Shown here piece after piece: positions 24,074 to 32,301 of a DNA stretch of 64,000 nucleotides. The translations under genes and the position numbers were made by a program. A model generated the notes under the pieces. That model did no database searches, was not told where the DNA came from, and was given only the letters and a program-made list of their open reading frames with translations. Position 1 is the first letter of the stretch, and each line of letters opens with the position of its first letter. Source of the DNA: Amycolatopsis regifaucium (GTDB lineage: Bacteria; Actinomycetota; Actinomycetes; Mycobacteriales; Pseudonocardiaceae); NCBI RefSeq assembly GCF_001613935.1, contig NZ_LQCI01000003.1:248001-312000 (forward strand). Reading direction: 5' to 3'.

Positions 24074-25321
24074 TCAGGCGGCCGTCCCGCGCTTCGATCC
24101 GGCCGTCCGCGGGTCCGCGCCCTGCTCCAGGAGAGCGGCGACCGGCAGCGTGGCGGCTCCTATGGCGACGGCGTCCGGTCCGAGCCGGCCGAGTTCGATC
24201 TCGGTCTGGTCGAACACGTGCTTCAGCGCGTGCTCGCCCGCCACGCGCCGGATTTCGGGCAGGTGCCCCTCGCCGAGCGCGAGCCCGGCCCAGCCGCCCA
24301 GCACGATCCGCTCCGGGTTGAACAGGTTGATCAGGTTGCCGATCCCGGCGCCGAGGTACCCCGCGGTCTCCTCCAGCACCTTGGCCGCGGTTTTGGACTT
24401 GCCGGCCGACTCCAGCAGAGCGGCGAACTGCGACTGCTCGTCCTCGCCCGCGGCGGCTTTTCCGCCCCGTGCCTTGCGATAGCGCGCGAGGACACCTTCC
24501 GCGCCGACGTAGGACTCCAGGCAGCCCCGCGATCCGCAGCGGCATTCCTGTCCGCCGTAGACGATCGTCGTATGGCCCCATTCGCCCGCACTGCTGGTGG
24601 AACCGCGGTAGGTGGTGCCGTCGGTGACCACGGCCGCGCCGACCCCCGATCCGATCAGGACGATCACCGCGTGCCGGGCACCGCGGCCGGCGCCGAACCA
24701 CATTTCGCCCTGTCCCTGGGTTTTCGCGCCGTTGTCGACGAACAACGGCAGCTCGATCCCCTGCGCGCGCAGCAGCTCGGTCAGCGGGACCTCTTCCCAG
24801 CCGATGGTGGGCGCGTGCACACGGAGTGCCTCGCCCTGTTCGACGGTGCCGGGAACGCCGACCCCGACACCGAGCACGGTCGCCTCGTCGATACCCGATT
24901 CCGTGATCACTTCCCGGAGCCCGGACGCCACCTGGGCGACGGCCGCCGCCGCGTCGGGCCGCGGTGAGGCGAAGGGATGTTCGACGCTGGTGATGCGGTT
25001 CATGGTGAGGTCGAACAGTTCGACCTTCACCCCCGTCTCGCCGATGTCGACACCGGCGACGTGGCCGTACGCGGGGTCGACGCGGAGCAGGACGCGCGGC
25101 CTGCCGCCGTCGGACTCGACCAATCCGGCTTCGACGATGAGGCGTTCTTCGCCGAGTTCGGCGGTCACGTTGCTGACGGTCGCGGCGCTCAAACCGGTCA
25201 GACCGCTCAATTCGTGACGGCTGAGCGGGCCGTCGAAGTAGAGTTTCGACAGCAGGAGGGAACGGTTGTGCCGCCGCAGGTCACGGACGGTGGTGCGCTT
25301 GGCAGGCATGCGGGTACCCAT
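24074..25321 (-). CDS. ROK-family transcriptional regulator (probably not a kinase)
   Basis: A 415-aa protein with an N-terminal MarR-like winged helix (RHNRSLLLSKLYFDGPLSR, GLTGLSAATVSNVTAELG) and a sugar-kinase-like ROK domain (VAGVDIGETGVKVELFDL; zinc signature with CRCGSRGCLESYVG after GEWGHTTIVYGG). The catalytic ENDAN-type motif is replaced by VDNGAK, losing the key aspartate, so it probably senses a sugar without phosphorylating it. The glucanase gene follows on the same strand after a perfect inverted repeat, making it the likely target. ATG 25309 is an alternative start. Confidence 0.88.
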   Translation of the reverse strand: MGTRMPAKRTTVRDLRRHNRSLLLSKLYFDGPLSRHELSGLTGLSAATVSNVTAELGEERLIVEAGLVESDGGRPRVLLRVDPAYGHVAGVDIGETGVKVELFDLTMNRITSVEHPFASPRPDAAAAVAQVASGLREVITESGIDEATVLGVGVGVPGTVEQGEALRVHAPTIGWEEVPLTELLRAQGIELPLFVDNGAKTQGQGEMWFGAGRGARHAVIVLIGSGVGAAVVTDGTTYRGSTSSAGEWGHTTIVYGGQECRCGSRGCLESYVGAEGVLARYRKARGGKAAAGEDEQSQFAALLESAGKSKTAAKVLEETAGYLGAGIGNLINLFNPERIVLGGWAGLALGEGHLPEIRRVAGEHALKHVFDQTEIELGRLGPDAVAIGAATLPVAALLEQGADPRTAGSKRGTAA

Positions 25322-25556
25322 CTTGTGGCGGCGAAGCTTCCAGGATGCCCCACGACCTTAGCCTCTGCCATGTATTAACTGGTGAAATAAGGCGGCGGAC
25401 CCACCCGATCGAAGGTGTTTCCCGGCCGGGCACCCGGCGGTAGGGCCTGCCCCACCGCCGGAGCGGCGGCTCAATCCATTCTCCGCGCTACCGCCCGAGC
25501 CCTAGCGTCAGCACCGGAAAATCCTGCCGGCACTGGGAAAGTGTGAGGAATCGGCG
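25322..25556. other. Divergent intergenic region ROK / DUF2306
   Basis: No gene is seen. A G/C-rich hairpin (arms about 25434-25446 and 25449-25461, one mismatch) lies about 95 bases before the DUF2306 start, and a possible minus-strand -10 (TAAGGT, near 25360) serves the ROK gene. The hairpin does not match a riboswitch I recognise. Confidence 0.4.
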
Positions 25557-26273
25557 ATGACCGTCCGACTGGGGCACCGCGACCGACCGGGAACCGAACC
25601 GAGGAAGCCCTGGTGGCGACGGCCCTGGCTGGCGCCGCTGGCCGTCGTCGTAGTGGTGTTCCTGGCGTTCTCGTTGCCGCCGTATCTGGCGATGGATCCC
25701 TCGCTGTCACGCGTGCCGCGGCCACCGGACTTCACGTCGCACTACTGGTTCCTGGTGGGACACGTCCTGTTCGGCACGATCGCGATGATCGGGGCGCTGA
25801 TCCAGATCTGGCCGTGGTTCCGCGCCGAATACCCGGCGGTGCACCGCAAGGTCGGCCGGGTCTACGTGTTCGCCGGGGTGCTCCCGGCGGGGTTGATGGC
25901 GTTGACGATCGGGGCGCTGAGCCCGTTCGGCCCGGCGACCCGGGTGGCGAACGTGCTGATGGCGGTGCTGTGGCTGGGCTGCACGTTCGCCGGCTGGCGC
26001 GCGGCGCGGGAACGGCGGTTCGGTGAGCACCGCCGGTGGATGATCCGCAGTTTCGCGCTCACCATGTCGATCATCGTCAGCCGGGTGATCGGGCCGATCG
26101 CGATGATCGTGCTGGAACCGCGGATCGCGACCACGTTCGGCGGCAGCGAACTCGCCTATCAGCAGTCGATCGCCGCGATCACGGCCTGGTCGAGCGGAAC
26201 GCTGGTCCTGCTCGTCACGCAGTGGTACCTCGACCGCCGTCCGGCGAAGAGGAAGCCAGCGATCGCGCGATGA
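25557..26273 (+). CDS. DUF2306 integral membrane protein
   Basis: A 238-aa protein with about six to seven membrane helices: WLAPLAVVVVVFLAFSLPPY, FLVGHVLFGTIAMIGALIQ, VYVFAGVLPAGLMALTIGAL, VLMAVLWLGCTFAGWRAA, then SFALTMSIIVSRVIGPIAMI. The GEHRRWMIRSFALT motif with a conserved histidine-arginine pair and the early VHRKVGRVYV segment are typical of DUF2306. Function is unknown; heme- or quinone-linked roles have been suggested for similar folds. GAGGA before ATG 25557 supports the start. Its last 59 bases overlap the convergent acyl-CoA dehydrogenase gene. Confidence 0.8.
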   Translation: MTVRLGHRDRPGTEPRKPWWRRPWLAPLAVVVVVFLAFSLPPYLAMDPSLSRVPRPPDFTSHYWFLVGHVLFGTIAMIGALIQIWPWFRAEYPAVHRKVGRVYVFAGVLPAGLMALTIGALSPFGPATRVANVLMAVLWLGCTFAGWRAARERRFGEHRRWMIRSFALTMSIIVSRVIGPIAMIVLEPRIATTFGGSELAYQQSIAAITAWSSGTLVLLVTQWYLDRRPAKRKPAIAR

Positions 26274-27387
26274 TGGTCCGCTGGACCTCGGAAGCGCCTT
26301 CGTAGATCCGCGGCGCGCGGACCTCGCGGTAGAGGTGTTCGAGCAGATGCCCTCGCCGCAGCGCCCGCGCGCCGTGGATCTGCACGGCCGAGTCGACGAC
26401 GTACTGGGCTGTCTCGGTGGCGAACAGCTTCGCCATCGCGGCCCGCCCGGCGAGGTTCCGCTCGCCCGCGTCATAGGCGGCGGCCGCCGCGTAGACGAGC
26501 AGCCGGGACGCCTCGGTCCTGGTGGCCATTTCGGCGAGGGTGTGCGCCACGGTCTGCTGCTTGAGCAGCGGCCCGCCGAACGCGATCCGGGTCTGGGCGT
26601 GGGCGACGGCGGCGTCGAGCGCGGCCCGCGCCATGCCGACGGCGAACGCGCCGACACTGGGCCGGAACAGGTCCAGTGTCCGCATCGCGACGCCGAAGCC
26701 GCGGTCCTGTTCGCCGAGTAGTTCGTCCCGCTCGACCCGGACACCGTCGAAGACGAGGGTGCCGATGGGATGCGGGCTGACGAGATCGAGATGCTCGCCG
26801 GAGAGCCCGGCGCGATCGGCGGGCACGACGAACGCGGAGACGCCGCGTGAGCCCGCTTCCGGTGTGGTGCGGGCGAAAACACTGTAGAAATCGGCCTCGG
26901 GGGCGTTGGAGATCCACATCTTCTCGCCGGTCAGGCGCCAGCCGTCGCCGTCGGGTTCGGCGGACAGCTCCAAGGCCGCCGCGTCCGAACCCGCGTTCGG
27001 TTCGGTCAGCGCGAAGGCGGCGACGGCGTCACCCGCGGCCACCGCCGGCACCCATTTCGAGACTTGCGAGTCCTGCCCCGACTGCAGCACCGGATAGGTG
27101 CCCAAGCCCTGCAGGGCCAACGCGGTCTCGGCTTCGGTGCTCTGGCTCGCGAGGGATTCCCGCAGGATGCAGAGATCCGTCGCGGCGGCCTCCCGGCTCG
27201 GGCTGCCGCCGTCGACGCCGGGAAACAACCGGGAAAGCAGGCCGAGGGCACCCATTTCCTTGAGCAGCGGCCGGTTCACCGCGCCTTCGGTGCCGGATTC
27301 GGCCAGCGGACGGAGTTTCTCGGCGCCCAGCCGCCGCACCTCGTCGGCGAAAGCCTGTTGCCGCGGATTCAACGCGAAGGCGGTCAT
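26215..27387 (-). CDS. Acyl-CoA dehydrogenase (aromatic-degradation cluster)
   Basis: A 390-aa FAD acyl-CoA dehydrogenase with AAFALTEPNAGSDAAALELS, WRLTGEKMWISNAPEADF, helix AALDAAVAHAQTRIAFGGPL and C-terminal RIYEGASEVQRTIIARSLA carrying the catalytic glutamate. It begins within the stop of the FAD-monooxygenase/OYE fusion gene (four-base overlap), so both are one operon and it probably oxidises a ring-derived, alicyclic acyl-CoA made by that enzyme (inference). In Azoarcus-type 2-aminobenzoate clusters, as I recall, dehydrogenases of this kind also accompany the monooxygenase. Confidence 0.9.
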   Translation of the reverse strand: MTAFALNPRQQAFADEVRRLGAEKLRPLAESGTEGAVNRPLLKEMGALGLLSRLFPGVDGGSPSREAAATDLCILRESLASQSTEAETALALQGLGTYPVLQSGQDSQVSKWVPAVAAGDAVAAFALTEPNAGSDAAALELSAEPDGDGWRLTGEKMWISNAPEADFYSVFARTTPEAGSRGVSAFVVPADRAGLSGEHLDLVSPHPIGTLVFDGVRVERDELLGEQDRGFGVAMRTLDLFRPSVGAFAVGMARAALDAAVAHAQTRIAFGGPLLKQQTVAHTLAEMATRTEASRLLVYAAAAAYDAGERNLAGRAAMAKLFATETAQYVVDSAVQIHGARALRRGHLLEHLYREVRAPRIYEGASEVQRTIIARSLASSSPDGGRGTTA

Positions 27388-29735
27388 CGATCACTCCCAG
27401 GTCGCCAGCGGGCGTGTGCCGTACCGGTTTCTCCAGACCGCAACAGTTCCAGCCGTGGTTTCGGTCCGTCGGTCCGGCCGCCCTGTGGTTTCCGGCTGCC
27501 CGCCGCGTACTGCTTCGGCCACGGCATCGGATAGTCCTGCTCCGCGGCGGCGTGCAATGTCCACTGTGGATCGTAGAGATGAGTCCGGCCGAGTGCGCAC
27601 AGATCCGCGCGGCCGGCCAGGATGAGCGAGTTGACGTCGTCGTAGGACGAGATCGCACCGACGGCGATCACCGCGATGGCGTACTCGCGACCGATCTCGT
27701 TGCGGATCCGGTCGGCGTAAGGCGTCTGATAACTGCGGCCGTACTGGGGTTTCTCCTCGCTGACGACCTGGCCGGTCGAGACGTCGATCCCGGCCGCGCC
27801 GTGCTCGGCGAACGCGCGCGCGATCTCGACGGCGTCGTCGACGTCGATTCCGCCTTCGTGCCAGTCGGTCGCGGAGATGCGCACTGTCATCGGCCGCTCG
27901 GCGGGCCACGCCGCGCGGACCGCGTCGAAGACTTCGAGCGGGAAGCGCAGCCGGTTCTCCAGCGAGCCGCCGTATTCGTCGGTGCGCCGATTGGTGAGCG
28001 GGGACAGGAAGGACGAAAGCAGGTAGCCGTGCGCGCAGTGGAGTTCGAGCAGGTCGAAACCGGCGCGCGCGGCGGCGCGGGCGGAGTTCGCGAACTGATC
28101 GCGGATCTCCGTCAGCTCGGGTTTCGTGAGTTCGCGCGGGGTCTGATTCGCTTCGCTGTACGGGATCGCGGACGGGGCGCAGACCTCCCAGTTGCCCTCC
28201 GGCAGCGGCTGGTCGATCCCCTCCCACATCAGTTTCGTCGAGCCCTTGCGGCCCGAATGGCCCAGCTGGACCCCGATCCGCGCGGGCGTGTTCCCGTGCA
28301 CGAATTCGGTGATCCTGGCCCACGCCCGCTCTTGTTCCTCGGTGTACAGACCGCCGCAACCGGGGGTGATGCGGCCGGTTTCGGAGACGCAGACCATCTC
28401 GGTCATCACCAGTCCGGCGCCGCCGAGTGCCTTGCTTCCCAGATGCACCAGGTGGAAGTCGGTCGGTACGCCGTCTTCGGCGGAGTACATGTCCATCGGC
28501 GAGACGACCACGCGGTTCGGCAGTTCGAGGTTTCCGATCCGGAACGGCTGGAACATCGGCGGCCGGACGTCGGTGGCATGAGTGGACGCGAACCAGGTGT
28601 CCAGCTCGGTGGCGAACTCGGGATCGCGCAACCTGAGGTTGTCGTAGGTGACGCGGCGGCTGCGGGTCAGGATGTTGAACGCGAACTGCGGCGGATCCTG
28701 ATGCGTGTACTGGCCGAGGTTTTCGAACCACTCCAGGCTCGCCTGCGCGGCGCGCTGGGTCGAGGTGACGACGGGGCGGCGCTCGGCCTCGTACGCGCTC
28801 AGCGCGCTGCCGGTGTCGGGCTGTTCGTGCAGGCAGGCGGCGAGCGCGAGCGCGTCCTCCATGGCGAGTTTCGTGCCGGAACCGATGGAGAAGTGCGCGG
28901 TGTGCGCGGCGTCGCCGAGCAGCACGACGTTCTCGTGCCGCCAGCTCGCGCAGCGCACGGTGGCGAACGCGGTCCACTTCGAGTTGTTGGCGAACACCTG
29001 GTGCCCGTCGAGGACGTCCGCGCACAGCTCGCGGATGAGAGCGATCGACTTCTCGTCGCTTTCGCCCGGCGCGAGCGAGGTCGCGGCGATCCCGCCGAAC
29101 GCGCGCTGCCAGACGTCCTCGTGCAGTTCGAGGATGAACGTGCTCTCGGTGTCGCTGTAGGGATAGCCGTGGATCTGCATGATCCCGTGCGGGGTTTCCA
29201 GCACGTGGAACTTGAACGCGTCGAAGACCAGATCCGTGCCCAGCCAGATGTACTTGCAGCGGCGGGTCTGGATGTCCGGCCGGAAGCTTCCGGCGAGGGC
29301 GGCGCGGGTCGGCGAGTTGACGCCGTCCGCCGCGACGACGAGGTCGTACTCCGCGCTCGCCTCGGCCGCGCTCGGCGCCTGGGTGCCGAACCGCACGTCC
29401 ACGCCGAGTTCGGCACAGCGCTCCTGGAGGATGCCGAGCAGCCGTTTGCGGCTCATCGCGGCGAACCCGTGCCCACCGGAGGTGTGCACCGTGCCGCGGA
29501 AATGGACGTCGATGTCGTCCCAGCGCGCGAACTCGCGCCGCATGGCGGCGTGGACGGCCGGATCGGCGTGCTCGATGCCGCCGAGGGTCTCGTCGGAGAA
29601 CACCACCCCGAACCCGAAGGTGTCGTCGGGCGCGTTGCGCTCCCAGACGGTGATCTCGTGATCGGGATGGAGCTGTTTCGCCAGCGTGGCGAAGTAGAGC
29701 CCCGCCGGGCCGCCGCCTAACACCGCGATACGCAC
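27384..29735 (-). CDS. FAD monooxygenase/Old-Yellow-Enzyme fusion (anthraniloyl-CoA monooxygenase / salicylyl-CoA 5-hydroxylase type)
   Basis: A 783-aa two-domain enzyme. Residues 1 to about 375 are a class A flavin monooxygenase: GGGPAGLYFA at 7-16, DG motif VVAADGVNSPTRA at 134-146, and GDAAHTAHFSIGSGTKL at 274-290. Residues about 394-770 are an OYE-like FMN oxidoreductase (FQPFRIGNLELPNRVVVSPM, ELHCAHGYLLSSFLSPLTN, RTDEYGGSLENRLRF). This fusion is known from 2-aminobenzoyl-CoA monooxygenase/reductase and from salicylyl-CoA 5-hydroxylases. The GTG start lies seven bases after a TACTCT -10 box with TTGACG 18 bases further up. The divergent RidA gene favours an amine-bearing substrate. Confidence 0.88.
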   Translation of the reverse strand: MRIAVLGGGPAGLYFATLAKQLHPDHEITVWERNAPDDTFGFGVVFSDETLGGIEHADPAVHAAMRREFARWDDIDVHFRGTVHTSGGHGFAAMSRKRLLGILQERCAELGVDVRFGTQAPSAAEASAEYDLVVAADGVNSPTRAALAGSFRPDIQTRRCKYIWLGTDLVFDAFKFHVLETPHGIMQIHGYPYSDTESTFILELHEDVWQRAFGGIAATSLAPGESDEKSIALIRELCADVLDGHQVFANNSKWTAFATVRCASWRHENVVLLGDAAHTAHFSIGSGTKLAMEDALALAACLHEQPDTGSALSAYEAERRPVVTSTQRAAQASLEWFENLGQYTHQDPPQFAFNILTRSRRVTYDNLRLRDPEFATELDTWFASTHATDVRPPMFQPFRIGNLELPNRVVVSPMDMYSAEDGVPTDFHLVHLGSKALGGAGLVMTEMVCVSETGRITPGCGGLYTEEQERAWARITEFVHGNTPARIGVQLGHSGRKGSTKLMWEGIDQPLPEGNWEVCAPSAIPYSEANQTPRELTKPELTEIRDQFANSARAAARAGFDLLELHCAHGYLLSSFLSPLTNRRTDEYGGSLENRLRFPLEVFDAVRAAWPAERPMTVRISATDWHEGGIDVDDAVEIARAFAEHGAAGIDVSTGQVVSEEKPQYGRSYQTPYADRIRNEIGREYAIAVIAVGAISSYDDVNSLILAGRADLCALGRTHLYDPQWTLHAAAEQDYPMPWPKQYAAGSRKPQGGRTDGPKPRLELLRSGETGTAHARWRPGSDR

Positions 29736-29742
29736 GTCGTTC

Positions 29743-29795
29743 AGAGTATGTCGCGGTATGTACGACCGTCAACGATGCGGGATATGCTGACCGGT
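29743..29795. promoter_or_regulatory. Back-to-back leaderless promoters, monooxygenase / RidA
   Basis: Minus strand: TTGACG (29767-29772), 18-base spacer, TACTCT (29743-29748), seven bases, GTG of the fusion enzyme. Plus strand: TATGCT (29783-29788), seven bases, ATG of the RidA gene. The two promoters overlap in a 60-base divergent gap, so a single bound regulator (perhaps PaaX) could control both. Confidence 0.6.
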
Positions 29796-30185
29796 ATGGA
29801 GCGCATCAATCCGCCTGAACTCGGCCGCCCTTCCGGCTTCTCGCACGCCGTCACGGCGAGCGGGCGGTTCGTCTTCCTCGCCGGTCAGACGGCGTTGGAC
29901 GAGGACAACCGCATCGTCGGCGACGGCGTGGTCGAACAGTTCGAACGCGCGCTGACCAACCTGCTGACCGCGCTGCGCGCGGCGGGCGGGCAGCCGTCGG
30001 ACCTGTGCAGCGTGACCATCTACATCGTCGACATGGACGACTACCGCGCCCACGCGCGCGAGATCGGCGCGGTGTGGAAGCGGCTGGCCGGAACCGAATA
30101 TCCCGCGATGGCGGGGATCGGCGTCAGCCGGCTTTGGGACGTCGAGGCGCTGGTGGAGGTGCAGGGGTTCGCGGTGGTCGCGTAG
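29796..30185 (+). CDS. RidA/YjgF-family enamine/imine deaminase
   Basis: A 129-aa protein of the Rid superfamily, which hydrolyses reactive enamines or imines to ketones with release of ammonia. Family features are FLAGQTALDEDNRIVGDG, TNLLTALRAAGGQPSDLCSV, YIVDMDDYRAHAREIG and AMAGIGVSRLWDVEALVEV; the arginine in GVSRL corresponds to the substrate-binding arginine of active RidA. ATG 29796 is chosen because it is seven bases from the -10 TATGCT; the upstream ATGs lie in or before that box. Divergent from the monooxygenase fusion, it may deaminate that enzyme's product (inference). Confidence 0.88.
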   Translation: MERINPPELGRPSGFSHAVTASGRFVFLAGQTALDEDNRIVGDGVVEQFERALTNLLTALRAAGGQPSDLCSVTIYIVDMDDYRAHAREIGAVWKRLAGTEYPAMAGIGVSRLWDVEALVEVQGFAVVA

Positions 30186-30192
30186 GTTTCCC

Positions 30193-30249
30193 AGTACATG
30201 ATGGCCTCCTTCCTTGCGCTAGGCGCAAGGAAGGAGGCCATCATGTACT
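30193..30249. repeat. Perfect 27-base-arm palindrome at a convergent junction
   Basis: Arms 30193-30219 and 30223-30249 (core TGGCCTCCTTCCTTGCGC) match exactly around the centre TAG. It lies between the RidA gene (stop 30185) and the paaX stop (30250), touching the latter. Most likely a two-way terminator. Its sequence is unrelated to the family A repeats. Confidence 0.9.
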
Positions 30250-31113
30250 TCAAGGCTTGACCACGTCGGGAAGCGTGCGCGAGACGTGCGCGGCCGCGGC
30301 CTCGCCCAGGCGCGAGTGCAGCGTGAAGAAGAGGTCCGCCGCCCGGATCCCGGCCCAGCCGGACGGGAGCAGCTCGGCTGGCAGGCCAGGGTCGAGGTAG
30401 GGCAGCCGCCGCCAGTCGGTCAAGACCCGGACGTAGTCGGCGAACGCTTCGGCCTCGTCCGTGGTCTTGCGCCGCTGCCACCGGCGCAGCGCTGGCGTGT
30501 GCTCGGCGAGGAAAGCGGTGTAGAGCGCCTCGAGCTGGTCGAGGTCCCACCATTCGCGGATCTTGTCCCGCACGTCACCGAACGCGAGATGCTCGGCGTG
30601 GAAGAGATCGGCGTAACCCTCCAGTTCGAGCCGTCGCAGCATGTCGGAGGTCGCGTCGCGCAGGTGCGCGGGCGCGATCCAGACGCCGGACGACGCGGTC
30701 CCGAAACCGAGCCGGGCGAGCTGCGTGCGAAGAACGTGCCTTTTGTGCCGTTCGGCCTCCGGGACGGAGAACACCGCGAGCAGCCAGCCGTCACCGGGGG
30801 TGGCGCGTTCGCGGCGGAAGATCCGCTCGTCGCCTTCGCGAAGGATCGCCAGCGCGGTCTCGGAAAGTTCGTACCCGGCCGCCCCGTTCCGGCGGACCGC
30901 GGAAAGGATCCCGCGGCGCTTCAACCGGGAGATCGACGACCGGACGGCGGGCTCCTCGACGTCCACAACGGCCAGCAGATCGATCAGGGACCGGACCGAA
31001 AGCCAGCCGCCTTCGCCGCGCGAGTACAGGCCGTACACGGTCACGATGAGCTGGCGCGGTTGCGCCGTTCGCCCCGCGCCGTCGACTTCGGTTGCCTCCG
31101 ACACGGCCGTCAC
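30250..31113 (-). CDS. PaaX-family transcriptional regulator
   Basis: A 287-aa regulator of the PaaX type, which controls aromatic degradation and releases DNA on binding an aryl-CoA such as phenylacetyl-CoA. It has an N-terminal winged helix (QLIVTVYGLYSRGEGGWLSV, AVRSSISRLKRRGIL), a central DGWLLAVFSVPEAERHKRHV segment and a C-terminal domain with FHAEHLAFGDVRDKIREWWD. GTG 31113 is chosen because a TATGGT box lies six bases upstream and the length then fits the family. It sits near the monooxygenase/RidA genes and is the obvious candidate to control them. Confidence 0.88.
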   Translation of the reverse strand: MTAVSEATEVDGAGRTAQPRQLIVTVYGLYSRGEGGWLSVRSLIDLLAVVDVEEPAVRSSISRLKRRGILSAVRRNGAAGYELSETALAILREGDERIFRRERATPGDGWLLAVFSVPEAERHKRHVLRTQLARLGFGTASSGVWIAPAHLRDATSDMLRRLELEGYADLFHAEHLAFGDVRDKIREWWDLDQLEALYTAFLAEHTPALRRWQRRKTTDEAEAFADYVRVLTDWRRLPYLDPGLPAELLPSGWAGIRAADLFFTLHSRLGEAAAAHVSRTLPDVVKP

Positions 31114-31198
31114 CCGGTCACCATAACAACGAGCCACCCGCTTCCGGCCCCTCGGCGTTTCGGCCGTGACCGAAGTGTTCCGCACTTAACGTCACGGT

Positions 31199-31873
31199 AT
31201 GGAGAATCCGCTGATCGAAGCCCCCGTCCCGCCCGTGCCCCGTGACGTCGAGCCGGGAGGTGTCCGGTGGTTGCGGGCGAACGTGGCCCGGTTCAGCCGC
31301 CCGGAGGACCACTCGCGGCGGCGGGCGTTCGTGCTCGCGGATTTGGCGCCGATGGGGTCCTTGCGGGACAAGGCCTTCGCGCTCACCCGGGAGCTACGGC
31401 ACGAAACGGCCGACCGGATCGTGTGGACGGTCCCGGTCGCCGTATTGGCGGCCGAGCTCGACCTGCCGGACGTTTCCCGCGACATCGCAACGGTTTCCGC
31501 CTGCTATCACCCGCACACCGAACCCGGCGCCGACGCGGACGAGGCCGTGGCGCGGCTGATCGAGGTCTGCGGCGGCGACGTCGACGAGCGGACGGCCGCG
31601 CGGATCGGGTTGCTGGTGCAGGCCTGCGACGCCACGGCGAAGCTCCTCACCAAGGCGTTGACCGCGCACCGGCCCGGCGAGGACGCCGCGAGTCTGCTCG
31701 ATCGTGTCCTGCGGGAGGATCCGCCGGTCCGGATCACCCGAAGGTGGGTCGGCGGCGAAGTCGTCGAGGTGGATCTCTCGGATCGGCCGTTCGGAGCAGG
31801 GCCGAAGTGCTGCCCGGGGCAGACGCAGGCGCTCGCGGTGGCCACGGGCATTCTCGATGCCCTCTTGTGCTAA
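31199..31873 (+). CDS. Short cytochrome P450-like protein
   Basis: A 224-aa protein, about half the length of a cytochrome P450. Near the C-terminus FGAGPKCCPGQTQALAVATG copies the heme-binding loop FGxGxHxCxG with the thiolate cysteine, and the middle segment IGLLVQACDATAKLLTKAL resembles a degenerate I-helix. The region between (ExxR, meander) is missing or unrecognisable. It may be a minimal or non-catalytic P450 relative, or a binding protein. Its promoter (TAACGT, six bases before ATG) is divergent from paaX. There is no sign of frameshift decay. Confidence 0.65.
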   Translation: MENPLIEAPVPPVPRDVEPGGVRWLRANVARFSRPEDHSRRRAFVLADLAPMGSLRDKAFALTRELRHETADRIVWTVPVAVLAAELDLPDVSRDIATVSACYHPHTEPGADADEAVARLIEVCGGDVDERTAARIGLLVQACDATAKLLTKALTAHRPGEDAASLLDRVLREDPPVRITRRWVGGEVVEVDLSDRPFGAGPKCCPGQTQALAVATGILDALLC

Positions 31874-31909
31874 TACTTACCCCGGTCATCTGGAACTGGG
31901 GAGTTTTCC

Positions 31910-32269
31910 ATGCTGTATTTCAACGGTCTATTCGGCGTTCTCACGCTCGGCCTGTGGATTTTCTGCATCGTCGACGTGATCACCACCGACGAGGGCTCGT
32001 GCCGCAACATGCCCAAGGGGATGTGGCTCCTGCTGGTGCTGCTGATCCCGCTGATCGGCTCGATCGTCTGGCTGGTCGCCGGCCGTCCGCAGCATGCCGC
32101 CCGCGCCCCGCGCGGCCGCTACGAACGTGAGTCCCCGGCGTTCCCGGAATACGACCGGCCTGGCCGCTTCGCCGCGACGAGCCCCGAGGACGACGAAGAG
32201 TTCCTGCGCAAGTGCCGTGAGCGCGCCGAAGCGCAGCGCCGCAAGGCCCGCGAGAACGGCTCTGAGTAG
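31910..32269 (+). CDS. PLDc_N-type small membrane protein
   Basis: A 119-aa protein with two membrane helices (FNGLFGVLTLGLWIFCIVDV and WLLLVLLIPLIGSIVWLVAG) separated by a short loop, followed by a charged cytoplasmic tail with a helical stretch EEFLRKCRERAEAQRRKA. The helix pair with PLIGSIVWLVAGRP is the phospholipase D nuclease N-terminal (PLDc_N) signature, common in actinobacterial proteins of unknown role. It lies 32 bases before the nitroreductase-family gene in the same direction and may be co-transcribed with it. Confidence 0.82.
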   Translation: MLYFNGLFGVLTLGLWIFCIVDVITTDEGSCRNMPKGMWLLLVLLIPLIGSIVWLVAGRPQHAARAPRGRYERESPAFPEYDRPGRFAATSPEDDEEFLRKCRERAEAQRRKARENGSE

Positions 32270-32301
32270 CCTCGGTGGAGAGATCGACTCTGGAGGAAAG
32301 A

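Noticed and set aside
25434..25461. Hairpin upstream of DUF2306 as a riboswitch
   Set aside because: A single G/C-rich stem with no conserved riboswitch elements; could be chance in high-G+C DNA.
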